DNA from: Thelephora terrestris
Lineage: Eukaryota > Basidiomycota > Agaricomycetes > Thelephorales > Thelephoraceae
Direction: 5' to 3'
DNA: 64,000 nucleotides
NCBI GenBank assembly: GCA_015956445.1
Contig: WIUZ02000016.1
Coordinates: 558,001 to 622,000 of the forward strand
Part shown: piece after piece, positions 34,383-43,523 of the stretch
Layout: each line of letters starts with the position of its first letter
How positions within the stretch are numbered: position 1 is the first letter of the stretch
Position numbers and translations under genes: made by a program
The notes under the pieces: generated by a model
What the model saw: only the letters and a program-made list of their open reading frames with translations
What the model was told of the DNA's origin: nothing
Database searches by the model: none

Positions 34383-35122
34383 TTCCACAAACACGGACTG
34401 AAACAACCCTTTTGTTCCTACTTTCCCTCCCTACCCTTTCTATCTTAATTCACCCTGGTTTAATGACCGTGGCAAACACCTCTTTCCGGCTAGATTACTC
34501 TTTTACACCCCCTACGCCGTAACTACTGTTGGCTCTAATCTCCTTAGCCATAGCAACCCTTATCCTACCTGCTTTATTTGAATGTCCTACCCTCACGCGC
34601 GCGAGAATACAAGGTGTGCGACGTGACTGGCATGTTTTGTGTGAGGAGATTAACAGGCCTTGTGCGACATGATTGGTTTCGTGCGGTGCGACGACGGGTT
34701 TCGTGCGAGGTGCTGACTTTCGTGCGAGGTGAGTACATCGCGCGTGCGAAAGTATTTTTTGTGCACTTCGACCGCCATATTTCCCAATGTCGGTTTGCGG
34801 CGATGTTGAGCGGATCACGGGTCTCGGAAAATCCCGACGCCGTTCCGAAGCCCAGAAAAATGGGAATACTGCCCCGAAACTACCTCTATACAACATACAA
34901 ACCGGCGGAAAAGTCTGCCTGCCTTTGCATTTGCCTGGACAAGGGTCGAAATTCCCCTTAGGGGGTCTCTCACTGTTCGTGCGAGGTGCGAGATAAAACG
35001 CGCGAGGCGGCTGACGGGTTTCGCGCGAGGTGAGTGTTGAGTTTCGTGCGGGGTGACAGGTTTCGCGCGAAGTGGTTGCATCGCGCGGGTGAATTTATTT
35101 TTTGTGCACTTTGACCGGCATA

Positions 35123-36225
35123 GTTTCGGCGAACGGGTGTTCGTGCACCAGCAAGCTCCCTGGATTTCGCGAGATCGCGATGGTGTTTATCTCCGACCTT
35201 CTCGGGCTGACGACAATCGATTTTCCTATCACCTTTAGTCTACTCTATGGCTTGCATAATTGATTTCACTGCTCCCCTAGGACAGAAGGCGGGCCCTGGA
35301 CAGTGGAACGATCTTGATATGCGTGAGCCTCTTCCCAGGATGCCTCGTCTTAGTACACGATCTCATGCTGGAGTCCACAATTCAGATCGGGTGTGACTAG
35401 AGATCACTTCTCTCCTCCCTACTCCAACAATGCCTCTGACAATCGGGCAGGAACGGTGGAATGTCGTTTGATGAATAAGGTAAGCTTTATGTCTTTGGAT
35501 TTACATTATGGACCGCTCTTATAAAGGCTTTAGTGACATACTTTTGAATGTGGGCTCTGCTGGAGAGCCCGTTGATATTGGGTACATGGTCTGTGTCTTG
35601 CGGGACGCGAAGTAAACGTCCGATAGTATTCATTTCCGCTCTACCCTCTAGTAGAACGAAACTTGGACCGTTATCACGAATACAGCGATCATCGCGATAA
35701 ATCAAGATCTGAATGGGCAGCCAGGGATACGGCTGTGGAAGACGCTGGTCCCTGAGGGCGGCGACTTGCAGTTGTGGAGGACTGAACCGGTAAACAGGCT
35801 AGGGAAATCCTGACAGGTGCTCGGCCGTTGCCTCATGGTCATCTTCCCCAGCTCCTTCGCGGTCGTTCTCATGAACACCTCTCCCGAAGAACGTGTCATA
35901 GACGTTTCGTTTACGGACGTCTTTAGAGATACGGTACGTAGAGAACTCTTCTTGTTGGTTCGGTGGTTCATAGCTGATCCACCCACCCAAGGACAAGTAT
36001 TGGTGGGAAGCCACCTACACCGTTTATGATTTATGGGAGAAGGACGGGGAAGGGGTATGGGGGCGGGACTTTGGAACTATGTCGGGCGGTATACGAGGGG
36101 TCACTGTTGCAACTCACCAAACGAAGGTCTAGAAGTTGGTCCCGGTTTCTCAGCCACAACGCAAGTGTGGAATGCACGCGTCGCAATCTTCCTTGAATTT
36201 GACTCTGTATCATCGAATTGACGAA
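35123..36225 (+). pseudogene. Broken alpha-galactosidase copy, right part
   Basis: Matches the intact gene from exon 8 to its 3' end (17270-18365) with scattered substitutions and small indels. Recognisable pieces include [14 protein letters not shown] and the exon encoding TNTAIIA. The microexon survives as sequence, but its upstream acceptor has lost the AG. The final exon lacks the intact gene's reading frame after the WRLVP region. The in-frame TGA seen near 17969 in the intact gene is also present here (about 35808), so it predates the duplication. With the transposon insertion and missing 5' half, this copy cannot make enzyme. Confidence 0.88.
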
Positions 36226-37440
36226 CAACAATATGGCCACAGACGTGGAACCTGCTAAGCCACGGTAGCTTCTCAAATAGTCCGCGGCTATGGCCACAAC
36301 GTGAAAGCGGGTACGGTTCCAGAAGAACAATTCCAACCTTATGAGACATCGCACACTCATCGACCCGACGTCCTGTCCGACAGAGACGGCTAATGGAGAA
36401 TACACGGTTCGACGCCACTACTGGGGTTCCTCAATGAATTCTTCCCAAAATTTCTCCCCTCACTGTATCGGTGTCGACTGGGAGTTTGAACAGGAAGGGG
36501 TCGAATACGGCGAAGCTGGCTTTTCCCCTGATCCCGACTCCGGGCGGGGAAGAAGAGATGCGTGGAGGGCGTGCGGGTTGAGAGGTATCGAACACGGCCT
36601 TGAGAGGTTCTGTGTTGACCAGGGGCTGGGACGAAGGCCGAGCAACGGAACAAGAATGATGGGGTGATTTGGGTACGGTCAGGAAACACCGCAGTGCCCA
36701 CTATTTTTAAGCCATCGTACGGTGGTCACCGGATCGTCTAGGGCGTTGCGACGTTCTGTAGGCCCGATACCGCAACCCTCTGAGATGGGCGACAGGGAGG
36801 ATATAAATCCAACGGAATCTCTTGTGGAATCTCTTGTTCATTCTTCCCTGCGCTGGTAGATGGCTCCATTCCAATTGAATACATCACCTCCTCACTCTCG
36901 TCTTCTTGGCTACGGGTACAGATCAGTACGAATGGATTTACGCGTTGTCGGAACTATCTCACTTCCGATCGGCGTGAACTTCCTTTGACTAGCCGTCACG
37001 CGTAAAGGCGTAGATTCGGTTTGGTTGGGAGGGGATGAGGTGAACGTCGAGCAGGGAAAATGGGGGGGGGGGTCTCTGGAGCTCCTTGTACCAGTCGGGC
37101 GGCGTTGCGGGAGGATGTAGTACTTGTATTGATCCAGCCGACGAAGCACAAGCCCGTGGGTGTGTAAACGGAGATAGCGACTCGAAATGAGAAACGCGAC
37201 GAGGGACGAGGCCTACGGACCCAGCACTCGTCCCCAGTTGAGACGGCAACAGATGCAGGAAGGAAGGTGGAACATTCGTCGAAGGTTCAGCAGAGCACGG
37301 ATGAGGCTGACGGTCTGCTGCGGTGAATTTGGGCGCTTGAGCGATCACACCGCTTTCAGTTTCACCCAGTCCTATGCTCGCATGGGACACCTTGACGCCC
37401 CTCCGGCGCGCATCTCCAGCGTTCGGGTTTTCCCTCACCG
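36226..37440. other. Spacer with repeat R2 copy 2 and an orphan frame
   Basis: Contains repeat R2 copy 2 (about 36995-37125, matching 21284-21450) with an 11-G run at 37062-37072. On the minus strand 36438-36670 is open with coding-like composition (FAVFDPFLFKLPVDTDTVRG), but it has no start or partner exon that I can identify. Otherwise no gene is supported. Confidence 0.45.
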
Positions 37441-37446
37441 ACATTG

Positions 37447-40426
37447 TGCCGTACAACTTCCTCGCAGCTGCCACGCGTTTCGAAAACGGCCACCAATTCC
37501 TCACATCTGACGGAAGGGCGCGATAGGGCTCTTTCCTCGCTGGCCGCATCCATCGGAGCTCTGAATCTCGCTGAGCAGGACTCGGGCATCAGACCAGCCA
37601 AGACCGTTTTCGGTTCAGCCGGCGTTCTTTTGGACACGATCAGGGTAAACTCCCCGCTCTGCGATGATGACCTTGTTCATATTTTCTAGGACTCGGCGGC
37701 CAATGACCAAGAGTACGTCAAGCTTGGGCTGTCCTGCGCCAATGTATGTCGAGCGCTCGACCGGGGGTTGAATGGGAGACGAACGGAGGACCTCGGCGGA
37801 TACCTCCTTGGGATGATTGAGACGCTGACAACGTGAGTTGAACCAGCAACGAGTACGTCGAGCGACCCAGTTCCTGAGATACCAATCGCAGGACTGTGGC
37901 AATTATCCAGAAGGCAATCATCAAGCAGGGTAAACAAGGCCCAGCCTCACCTCCCTTCCACCCGAAGCACGATAAAGAGAAGATCGCCGCTTGGGAGAGG
38001 GACCTGGACAGGATTCTCCTTATCTTCAACGTGCGTTCAGCTTGCCCCGTTCGACAATCACTCATAGTTTCGCTTTCAGACCGAGTTGGCGATCGATACC
38101 CATGTGATGGTTGCGGGTACCTATAAAAATGTATTGGCGATCCATGAAGGTGCTCACTTGGTCAGTGTAACTTCCTCCCCCTCCCCGCCTACACAAGACC
38201 ACCAACCACCACGTGGGTCCAAGCTAGGTCAGCGACAACAAATACAATGATATCCATAGTCATGTCGCAAAAAATCTGAGATTATAATTCGATTATAATC
38301 GATTATAATTGGAGCCATTGGCGGGGCTCCACGGGTCTCTTTGATTAAAATTGATTATAATTACGTCTATTTTTTTTCCGACATTCTTATATCTTGATAG
38401 CACCCCTCCCGGAGAGTTACCTCCTCCAGCGCCGAAGGCCTTTTTCGGACGCGGTGCGCTAATCGAGGAGGTTGTCGGTCATGCCGAAAAGCTCGAGTCC
38501 ATCGCTCTCGTCGGTGCAGGGGGAATCGGGAAGACATCAATCGCCCTCACTGTCCTCGACGATGACCGCATCAAGGCACGATTCGGAGATAACCGTCGAT
38601 TCATTCGCTGCGAGCAGTTCCTCGCTTCGCGTGTTCATTTCCTCGCTCGGCTGTCCAAGGTCATCGGTGCGGGGGTCGAAAACCCTGAGGATCTGACACC
38701 CCTGCGTCCTCTTCTTTCCTCCAAAGGGATGATCATAGTTCTCGACAACGCCGAGTCTATACTTGATCCCCAGGCAACAAATCATGAAGAGATATACGCA
38801 GTGGTGAACGAACTATGTCAGTTCAAGACTGTGTGCCTCTGTATCACTTCCCGCATCACAATGGTCCCCCGGTACTGCAAACGCCCACGAATTCCAACAT
38901 TATCAACGGAGGCCGCGCGCGAAATCTTCTACGGTATCTACGGTAACGACGAGCGGTCTGAGACAATCGACAACCTTCTCCAGCGTCTGGACTTTCATGC
39001 TCTCTCGATAACGCTGCTCGCCACCGCCGCATCCGACAATGTTTGGGATCACGATCGACTGGCCAAGGAGTGGGACGAACGACGGGCGCAGGTGCTTCGG
39101 ACGGATCACAACGAGAGCCTAGCAGCAACGATCGAGTTATCACTCACCTCTCCCACGTTCCGAAAACTTGGCCCTGACGCCCATGACCTCCTCGGAGTGG
39201 TCGCTTTCTTTCCACAGGGTGTGGGTGAGAAAAACCTTGACTGGCTTTTCCCCACCATCTCCGGCAGAGCGAACATCTTTGACAAGTTCTGCGCTCTCTC
39301 GTTGACGCACCGAAGCAGTGGCTTCATCACGATGTTGGCGCCGATTCGGGACCACTTCCATCCCCGAGACCCAAAAGCGTCTCCGTTCCTCTGTGCAACC
39401 AGGGACCATTATTTCACCCGGTTGTCTGTCAATCCTGAACCTGACCAACCCTTGTTTGGAGAAACCCAGTGGATTGTGCGAGAGGATGTGAACGTTGAGC
39501 ACCTGCTCGACGTTTTCACGTCGATTGACACAAGCGCAGTCAATGTCTGGGATGCTTGCGGTAACTTCCTACACCACCTTCATTGGCATAAACCACGGCA
39601 AACCACGTTGGGAACAAAGATTCAAGGCCTTCCGGATGGTCATCCCTCCAAGGCTCAATGCCTGCTCAGGCTCGCACAGTTGTCCGGATCAACGAGAAAC
39701 CACGCTGAATGCAAATCTCTCCTTCTCCACACCCTAACCCTTGAGCGAGAGCGGGGAAATGACTTCGGGGTTGCTGAAACCCTACAACATCTGTCTTATG
39801 CAAATCGGAGTCTCGGAATTTATAAGGAAGGAATACAACAGGCGAAGGAAGCATTGGAGATATTTAACCGGCTCGGGGACGTGGGGGAACAATTAAATTG
39901 TCTGCAGAGCCTCGCTCGCTTGTTTCTTTTTGACAGCCGGCTCGATGCCGCTGAAGACACCGTGTCACGCAAGATCGAGCTTCTCCCGGAGAAAGGCCAA
40001 GAATTTCACCTCTGCCAATCTCATTCCCTTCTTGGCGAGATATATCTTCGCAAGGGAGAGAAGGAGAAGGCCGTTTCCCATTTCAAGACAGCCCTAACGA
40101 TCGCATCCCATTTCAATTGGCAAGTCGAAGTATTTTGGATTCATTACGAGATGGCAGCGATATTTCGCGATGAAGGGGAGTTCGACGACGCAAACGCCCA
40201 CATCGAACAAGCCAAATCGCACGCGGCTCACGATGCACACAGCCTGGCTCATGGGATGGAAATGCAGGCTGATATCTGGTATCGGCAACACAGGCTGGAT
40301 GATGCGAGGTCCGAGGCGTTGCGCGCACTCGGGACTTTTGAGAAGCTTGGTGCAGCGGAGGATGTGGGGCGCTGCCAATGTCTCCTCCAAATGATCGAAC
40401 AAGCTGGTCTATCTCGAGTGGATTAG
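37447..40426 (+). CDS. NB-ARC/TPR STAND protein (NLR-like)
   Basis: Signal-transducing ATPase resembling fungal NLR receptors used in non-self recognition. Exons: one ending 37644 (GIRPAKTVFGSAGVLLDTIR), 37690-37832, 37892-38030, 38080 to about 38160, and 38401-40426. The N-terminal helical region resembles other Agaricomycete NB-ARC/TPR proteins (YVKLGLSCANVCRALDRGL). The ATPase has a P-loop GAGGIGKTSIALTVL, kinase-2 GMIIVLDNAES and CLCITSR (sensor-like). After a winged-helix-like stretch come TPR-type helices (IYKEGIQQAKEALEIFNRLG; GEKEKAVSHFKTALTIA) to residue SRVD. The first Met is not located, as the exon ending at 37644 has no ATG. The large exon is open for over 670 codons. Confidence 0.85.
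38260..38370 (+). repeat. AT-rich GATTATAATT repeats in NLR intron
   Basis: The last intron (about 38161-38400, 240 nt) is several times longer than others in the window. It contains repeated GATTATAATT/C units at 38279-38310 and 38343-38362, separated by a GC-rich palindrome-like part (GGAGCCATTGGCGGGGCTCC). This looks like a small insertion or a foldback. Confidence 0.6.
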
Positions 40427-41930
40427 ATCCAGATGGTGAGCTTTGTGGATTCCATCCCTTACTCCTGCTAATTCCGTCCCGCTTAGCGTACATATTGGAC
40501 AGCACCCAGCACCCCGTTGGAAGGCTTTCAAGATTTTGACCGGGGATCAGAACGGGTGTCCCAGCCCTGAACGCAATATTGTTCCTTCTCTTTTTTTACT
40601 TAAGGCCATTCTAGACCGTGCTAGCTGGCCGCTTGTATTCATTCATCACTGTATGTGTTATCGCTCTACCTTTCGCCGTTGATATGTACCATGTACCCTC
40701 TGACCGCACGTTCTGCTGGTAGTCTTATTGACACCCCTCCTTTTTTCTTCTGGATACTCGTTTACTCTGCAGATGTAGAATACCAGATGTAGGATACCTT
40801 CGTCGCAGACGTTCCGCTATCAACTCTATTCTACTCTTTGCGACCCCAAGGTAGACCTAGTTCATTCAACTGGAGGCTGACGGAGATGTGGTGGAAAGCG
40901 TAAGAACGAAGACAACAACTGGCACGTACTCGTTATCCGCGTGTATGCGGGACTTTACAAGTCATGCGGGACCCTCATTGTGCCGCGCTTGGGCGGGGGC
41001 ACGCAGCAGATTTGGCCACCCAAGTTATTTCGTTCCGAGTCATGGATCGACGATACAGTTGCGACGAGCTTCGAGAGTCTCTGGAAGGGATTTACGACGC
41101 TGTGAAAAATGCTCGCAAGGTCCCAAAGCTATCGTCCTTAGCATGTTCGGTGCGTCCCCCGGGGACTGACCTACGCGAAGAGAGTGGTCGAGAAGGGAAG
41201 GAAATGTGCCATCATCACTTGACCCTCATTAAGTGGGCCATTCGTTCGCGCCTCCGGGTGTCAAGCTTGGGCGAACCCCACTCACGAGGTTACGGTGAGG
41301 TAAACGTGTTGGAGTGATGTGGATACCTGTAACTGCCAAAACTTAGTGCCGTGCAGAAATATAGGGTGAGTTCGTTAGCGCCCACCGAACCAGGAGTCGT
41401 TACGTCTCACTGAAAGGTTTGGGCTCGTGTAAACCTGTGTCTAACATCGCCAGAAGTTGCTCGCACGAGATTATCCACTGCTCAGCGCAGTTCACGCGAC
41501 AGAACCAAAGCCTCACGTGAGACCGCGCACCGCATTAATGATTAAGCTCGGCCAGAATCCAGCCAAGATGAGGTGCTCCGACGACGAAGCCCTAGGTCCT
41601 GTTGTTCTTCTCACATAACCGGAAGCGCATGGGGTGACCTGGAGGGAAAGATATGGCCGCTGCTAGGGTGATGGGTAAGCCAAAGATTCACCTGGCTGGC
41701 AAAGGACTGATGACGTTTCACAAGGAAACTGTGCACTGTAAGAAAAACGTAGTTCTGGTGTGGTGGAGGATAGAACCCGTCATCGCGATGCATACTGGGC
41801 CACTTAGATCGTCACTGGATCGACTCACCGCCTTGCGCCGCGTGCCTATATCAGCGACCCCCAAAGTTCGCCTGGAGAGGTCGACATCGCTATTCCCACC
41901 CTCCCTAATCACCAATCTCTCATGGTCTAC
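40427..41930. other. Gap after NLR gene
   Basis: About 1.5 kb with no gene I can support. The frame at 41031-41150 (CDELRESLEGIYDAVKNARK) looks peptide-like and may be a relic exon. No RNA gene or repeat is obvious. Confidence 0.35.
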
Positions 41931-42890
41931 GTTCCCTGCATAACAAGGCTCTCGTCCGACGCAAAGGAGGAGGGAAGAAAAAGGGTGGCGGATCCGGCCC
42001 ACGCACCTCTTCATCAAAAAAGTCTCCGAACAGTACCAGCAATCTCCCGTTGGGAAAGAGGTCGGCGCCGATGTACGGAAATGGTGGCGGGTCCGTCAGG
42101 AAAATATCGTCGGGGGTCTTTGCGGGGAGGACCGCCGGTGGTGGAACGTGGAACCCGAGCTGATGTCTACGAAAACAGGCGATCTTTTGTCACTCGATGA
42201 GCTTATTTTAACGCGCCATGGGATGCTTTGCTCGTGCATAGGAAATACGGAAGCGGTTACCCTGGATATCCCATCGGCGTAGCTGGGTACGGATTCCCGT
42301 TCTTCTGGCCCTTGGCCTTTGGCGGGAACGGTGCAAACTACGTTCAGAGCAACGAGGTGAGCGCAGCCAATTTCTCTCCTTTGGTGATCACTCACGGCAT
42401 CTTCACAGTATGGAAGTCCGGACGACTCTACTCGGCCTGGAGGCCCAATGTTCACCTCGACGTATGCATCAAACACTCAAAACGACGTTCTATTTTGTCG
42501 CAGATAATGACACCGCGACCGCCATTGTTCCTATCCTCCGGCAGAATTGCTTGTCAGTCCTTGATTCGGGTGTCTCCAACACGCCGGTACCCTATAATCT
42601 TAGTGATCCCAATGCGCCTAAACCAGAGCAAGCTGTCCAGTACTACCAGGCCAGCAGCGCTGCGTTGATGCTCACGGGGTATAGCAACGCTGCTCAACTG
42701 CCAGATAACACGAGTCTACCGGACCCGACAAACATCGATACGGGCCTGCCGGCGTGTCTGAAACAGACGATCGTGGCTATCCCTTTCGTTGACGCTGCGA
42801 ATCCTGTCGCGTGGAATTTTGGTGTCACCTTGAGCGTGTGTACGTTAAGCGGCCTCTGGTTTCTTCACTATGTTCTCTCTGGGATATTGT
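41931..42890 (+). pseudogene. Gly-rich membrane/secreted protein gene, probably frameshifted
   Basis: Exons include a Gly/Ser-rich part (41950-42140), KYGSGYPGYPIGVAGYGFPF at about 42240, and a longer part 42411-42890 with VADNDTATAIVPILRQNCL and QAVQYYQASSAALMLTGYSN, ending in a hydrophobic helix. This order matches a known Agaricomycete hypothetical family of small membrane proteins. Near 42475-42500 the frame shifts: TSTYASNTQND is followed in another frame by TTFYFVADND, consistent with a 2-nt loss. The 3' end runs into repeat R1. Either it is a pseudogene or one short intron was missed. Confidence 0.5.
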
Positions 42891-43160
42891 ATACTCTCAT
42901 CGATGGGAGTGGGCTCCTCGGATCACACTCCCTCCAGTCTACTTGCAAGTGGCAAAAAGAGGTCCACACCCACATCCTTGGCACCAGCTGATCGCATAAG
43001 TTTGAGCAACTGCGCGAACTCGGCGAGAACGTTCTTAATCTCGAGCCCTCCTCGAAACGATCGCCGTTCGACACTGGGCGCCCTCAGAAAGGCCCACTCG
43101 ATCCTCCAATGGAGTCCCAACTCGATCTCAGAAAGGGGGCGTACACTGATTACGGACACC
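42890..43160 (-). pseudogene. 3' fragment of membrane protein family (R1, copy 2)
   Basis: Best preserved of the fragments. In the minus direction it encodes EIELGLHWRIEWAFLRAPSV, then FRGGLEIKNVLAEFAQLLKL and ends DLFLPLASRLEGV. It matches 24716-25050. It lies past the 3' end of FunK1 paralogue 3, as copy 1 does for paralogue 2. Confidence 0.65.
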
Positions 43161-43367
43161 CTGCATCGAAGCAACCATAGCCTAGTATTGACTGGAGCAT
43201 TAAATAGGTGGGTTGCGGGTATCGAACATGCGGCGTGTACATGGGAAGCCAGCATAATAGAGGGTGGTCAGGGCGGAGCAGGAGGAGAGAACATGCGAAG
43301 GCCTGGAAAGGGTTCAACGACCCAAAGAAACAGAAAGTTGGGCGTGAAAAATTGTTTGATGGATACG
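43160..43367. repeat. About 208-bp insertion absent from the sister copy
   Basis: The sequence before (GTACACTGATTACG) and after (ACGGGCAGAAACCGACG) is continuous at 25050-25070 downstream of FunK1 paralogue 2. The intervening bases exist only here. Short similarity ATTACG/GATACG at the edges could be a target duplication, but no terminal repeats were found. Confidence 0.55.
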
Positions 43368-43523
43368 GGCAGAAACCGACGCAGTTGGGATTCGTACTAC
43401 CCCCTGGTTTATACTTGCGTCCAGTGGACAACTTCGTAAGCAGTCTCATTATGAACGCCCGTGCTACGTGAACAAATCTAAAATACATCTTTGGAACTTT
43501 ACAAGCATCAAGTAAGGAGGAAC

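Larger units (their letters stand above)
29463..34779 (+). mobile_element. Inner 5.3-kb integrase-type DNA transposon
   Basis: Inserted in the right arm of the outer element. Ends TATGGCGGTCGAAGTGCAC and its complement, 6-bp target duplication TTTCCC (29457-29462 and 34780-34785). The inverted repeats match over about 100 bp. The first 19 bp differ from the outer element's end at only two positions, and the following AAAAAATA is shared. It carries a BTB/POZ gene (minus) and an rve-fold integrase gene (plus). The 6-bp duplication with an integrase transposase fits the eukaryotic IS3EU group as described in repeat classifications. No polymerase B, capsid or protease was seen, which argues against a Polinton. 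The element looks fairly whole; activity is unknown. Confidence 0.8.
28668..35122. mobile_element. Outer non-autonomous DNA transposon with long inverted arms
   Basis: Ends are TATGCCGGTCAAAGTGCAC at left and its reverse complement at right, flanked by a perfect 6-bp duplication GTTTCG (28662-28667 and 35123-35128). Removing the element and one duplicate restores the alpha-galactosidase exon seen at 17260-17280 (ATTTTG in the intact gene). The left arm is 28668 to about 29146; the right arm is 29319-29462 plus 34786-35122. The arms are nearly identical over about 480 bp, leaving a unique centre of about 170 bp. Without the nested insertion its size is about 1.13 kb. It has no coding capacity of its own and resembles a foldback-like MITE mobilised by the inner element's family. 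Confidence 0.85.

Noticed and set aside
28668-35122. Polinton/Maverick element
   Set aside because: The 6-bp duplication and integrase fit, but no polymerase B, protease, packaging ATPase or capsid gene is visible, and the element is far too short.
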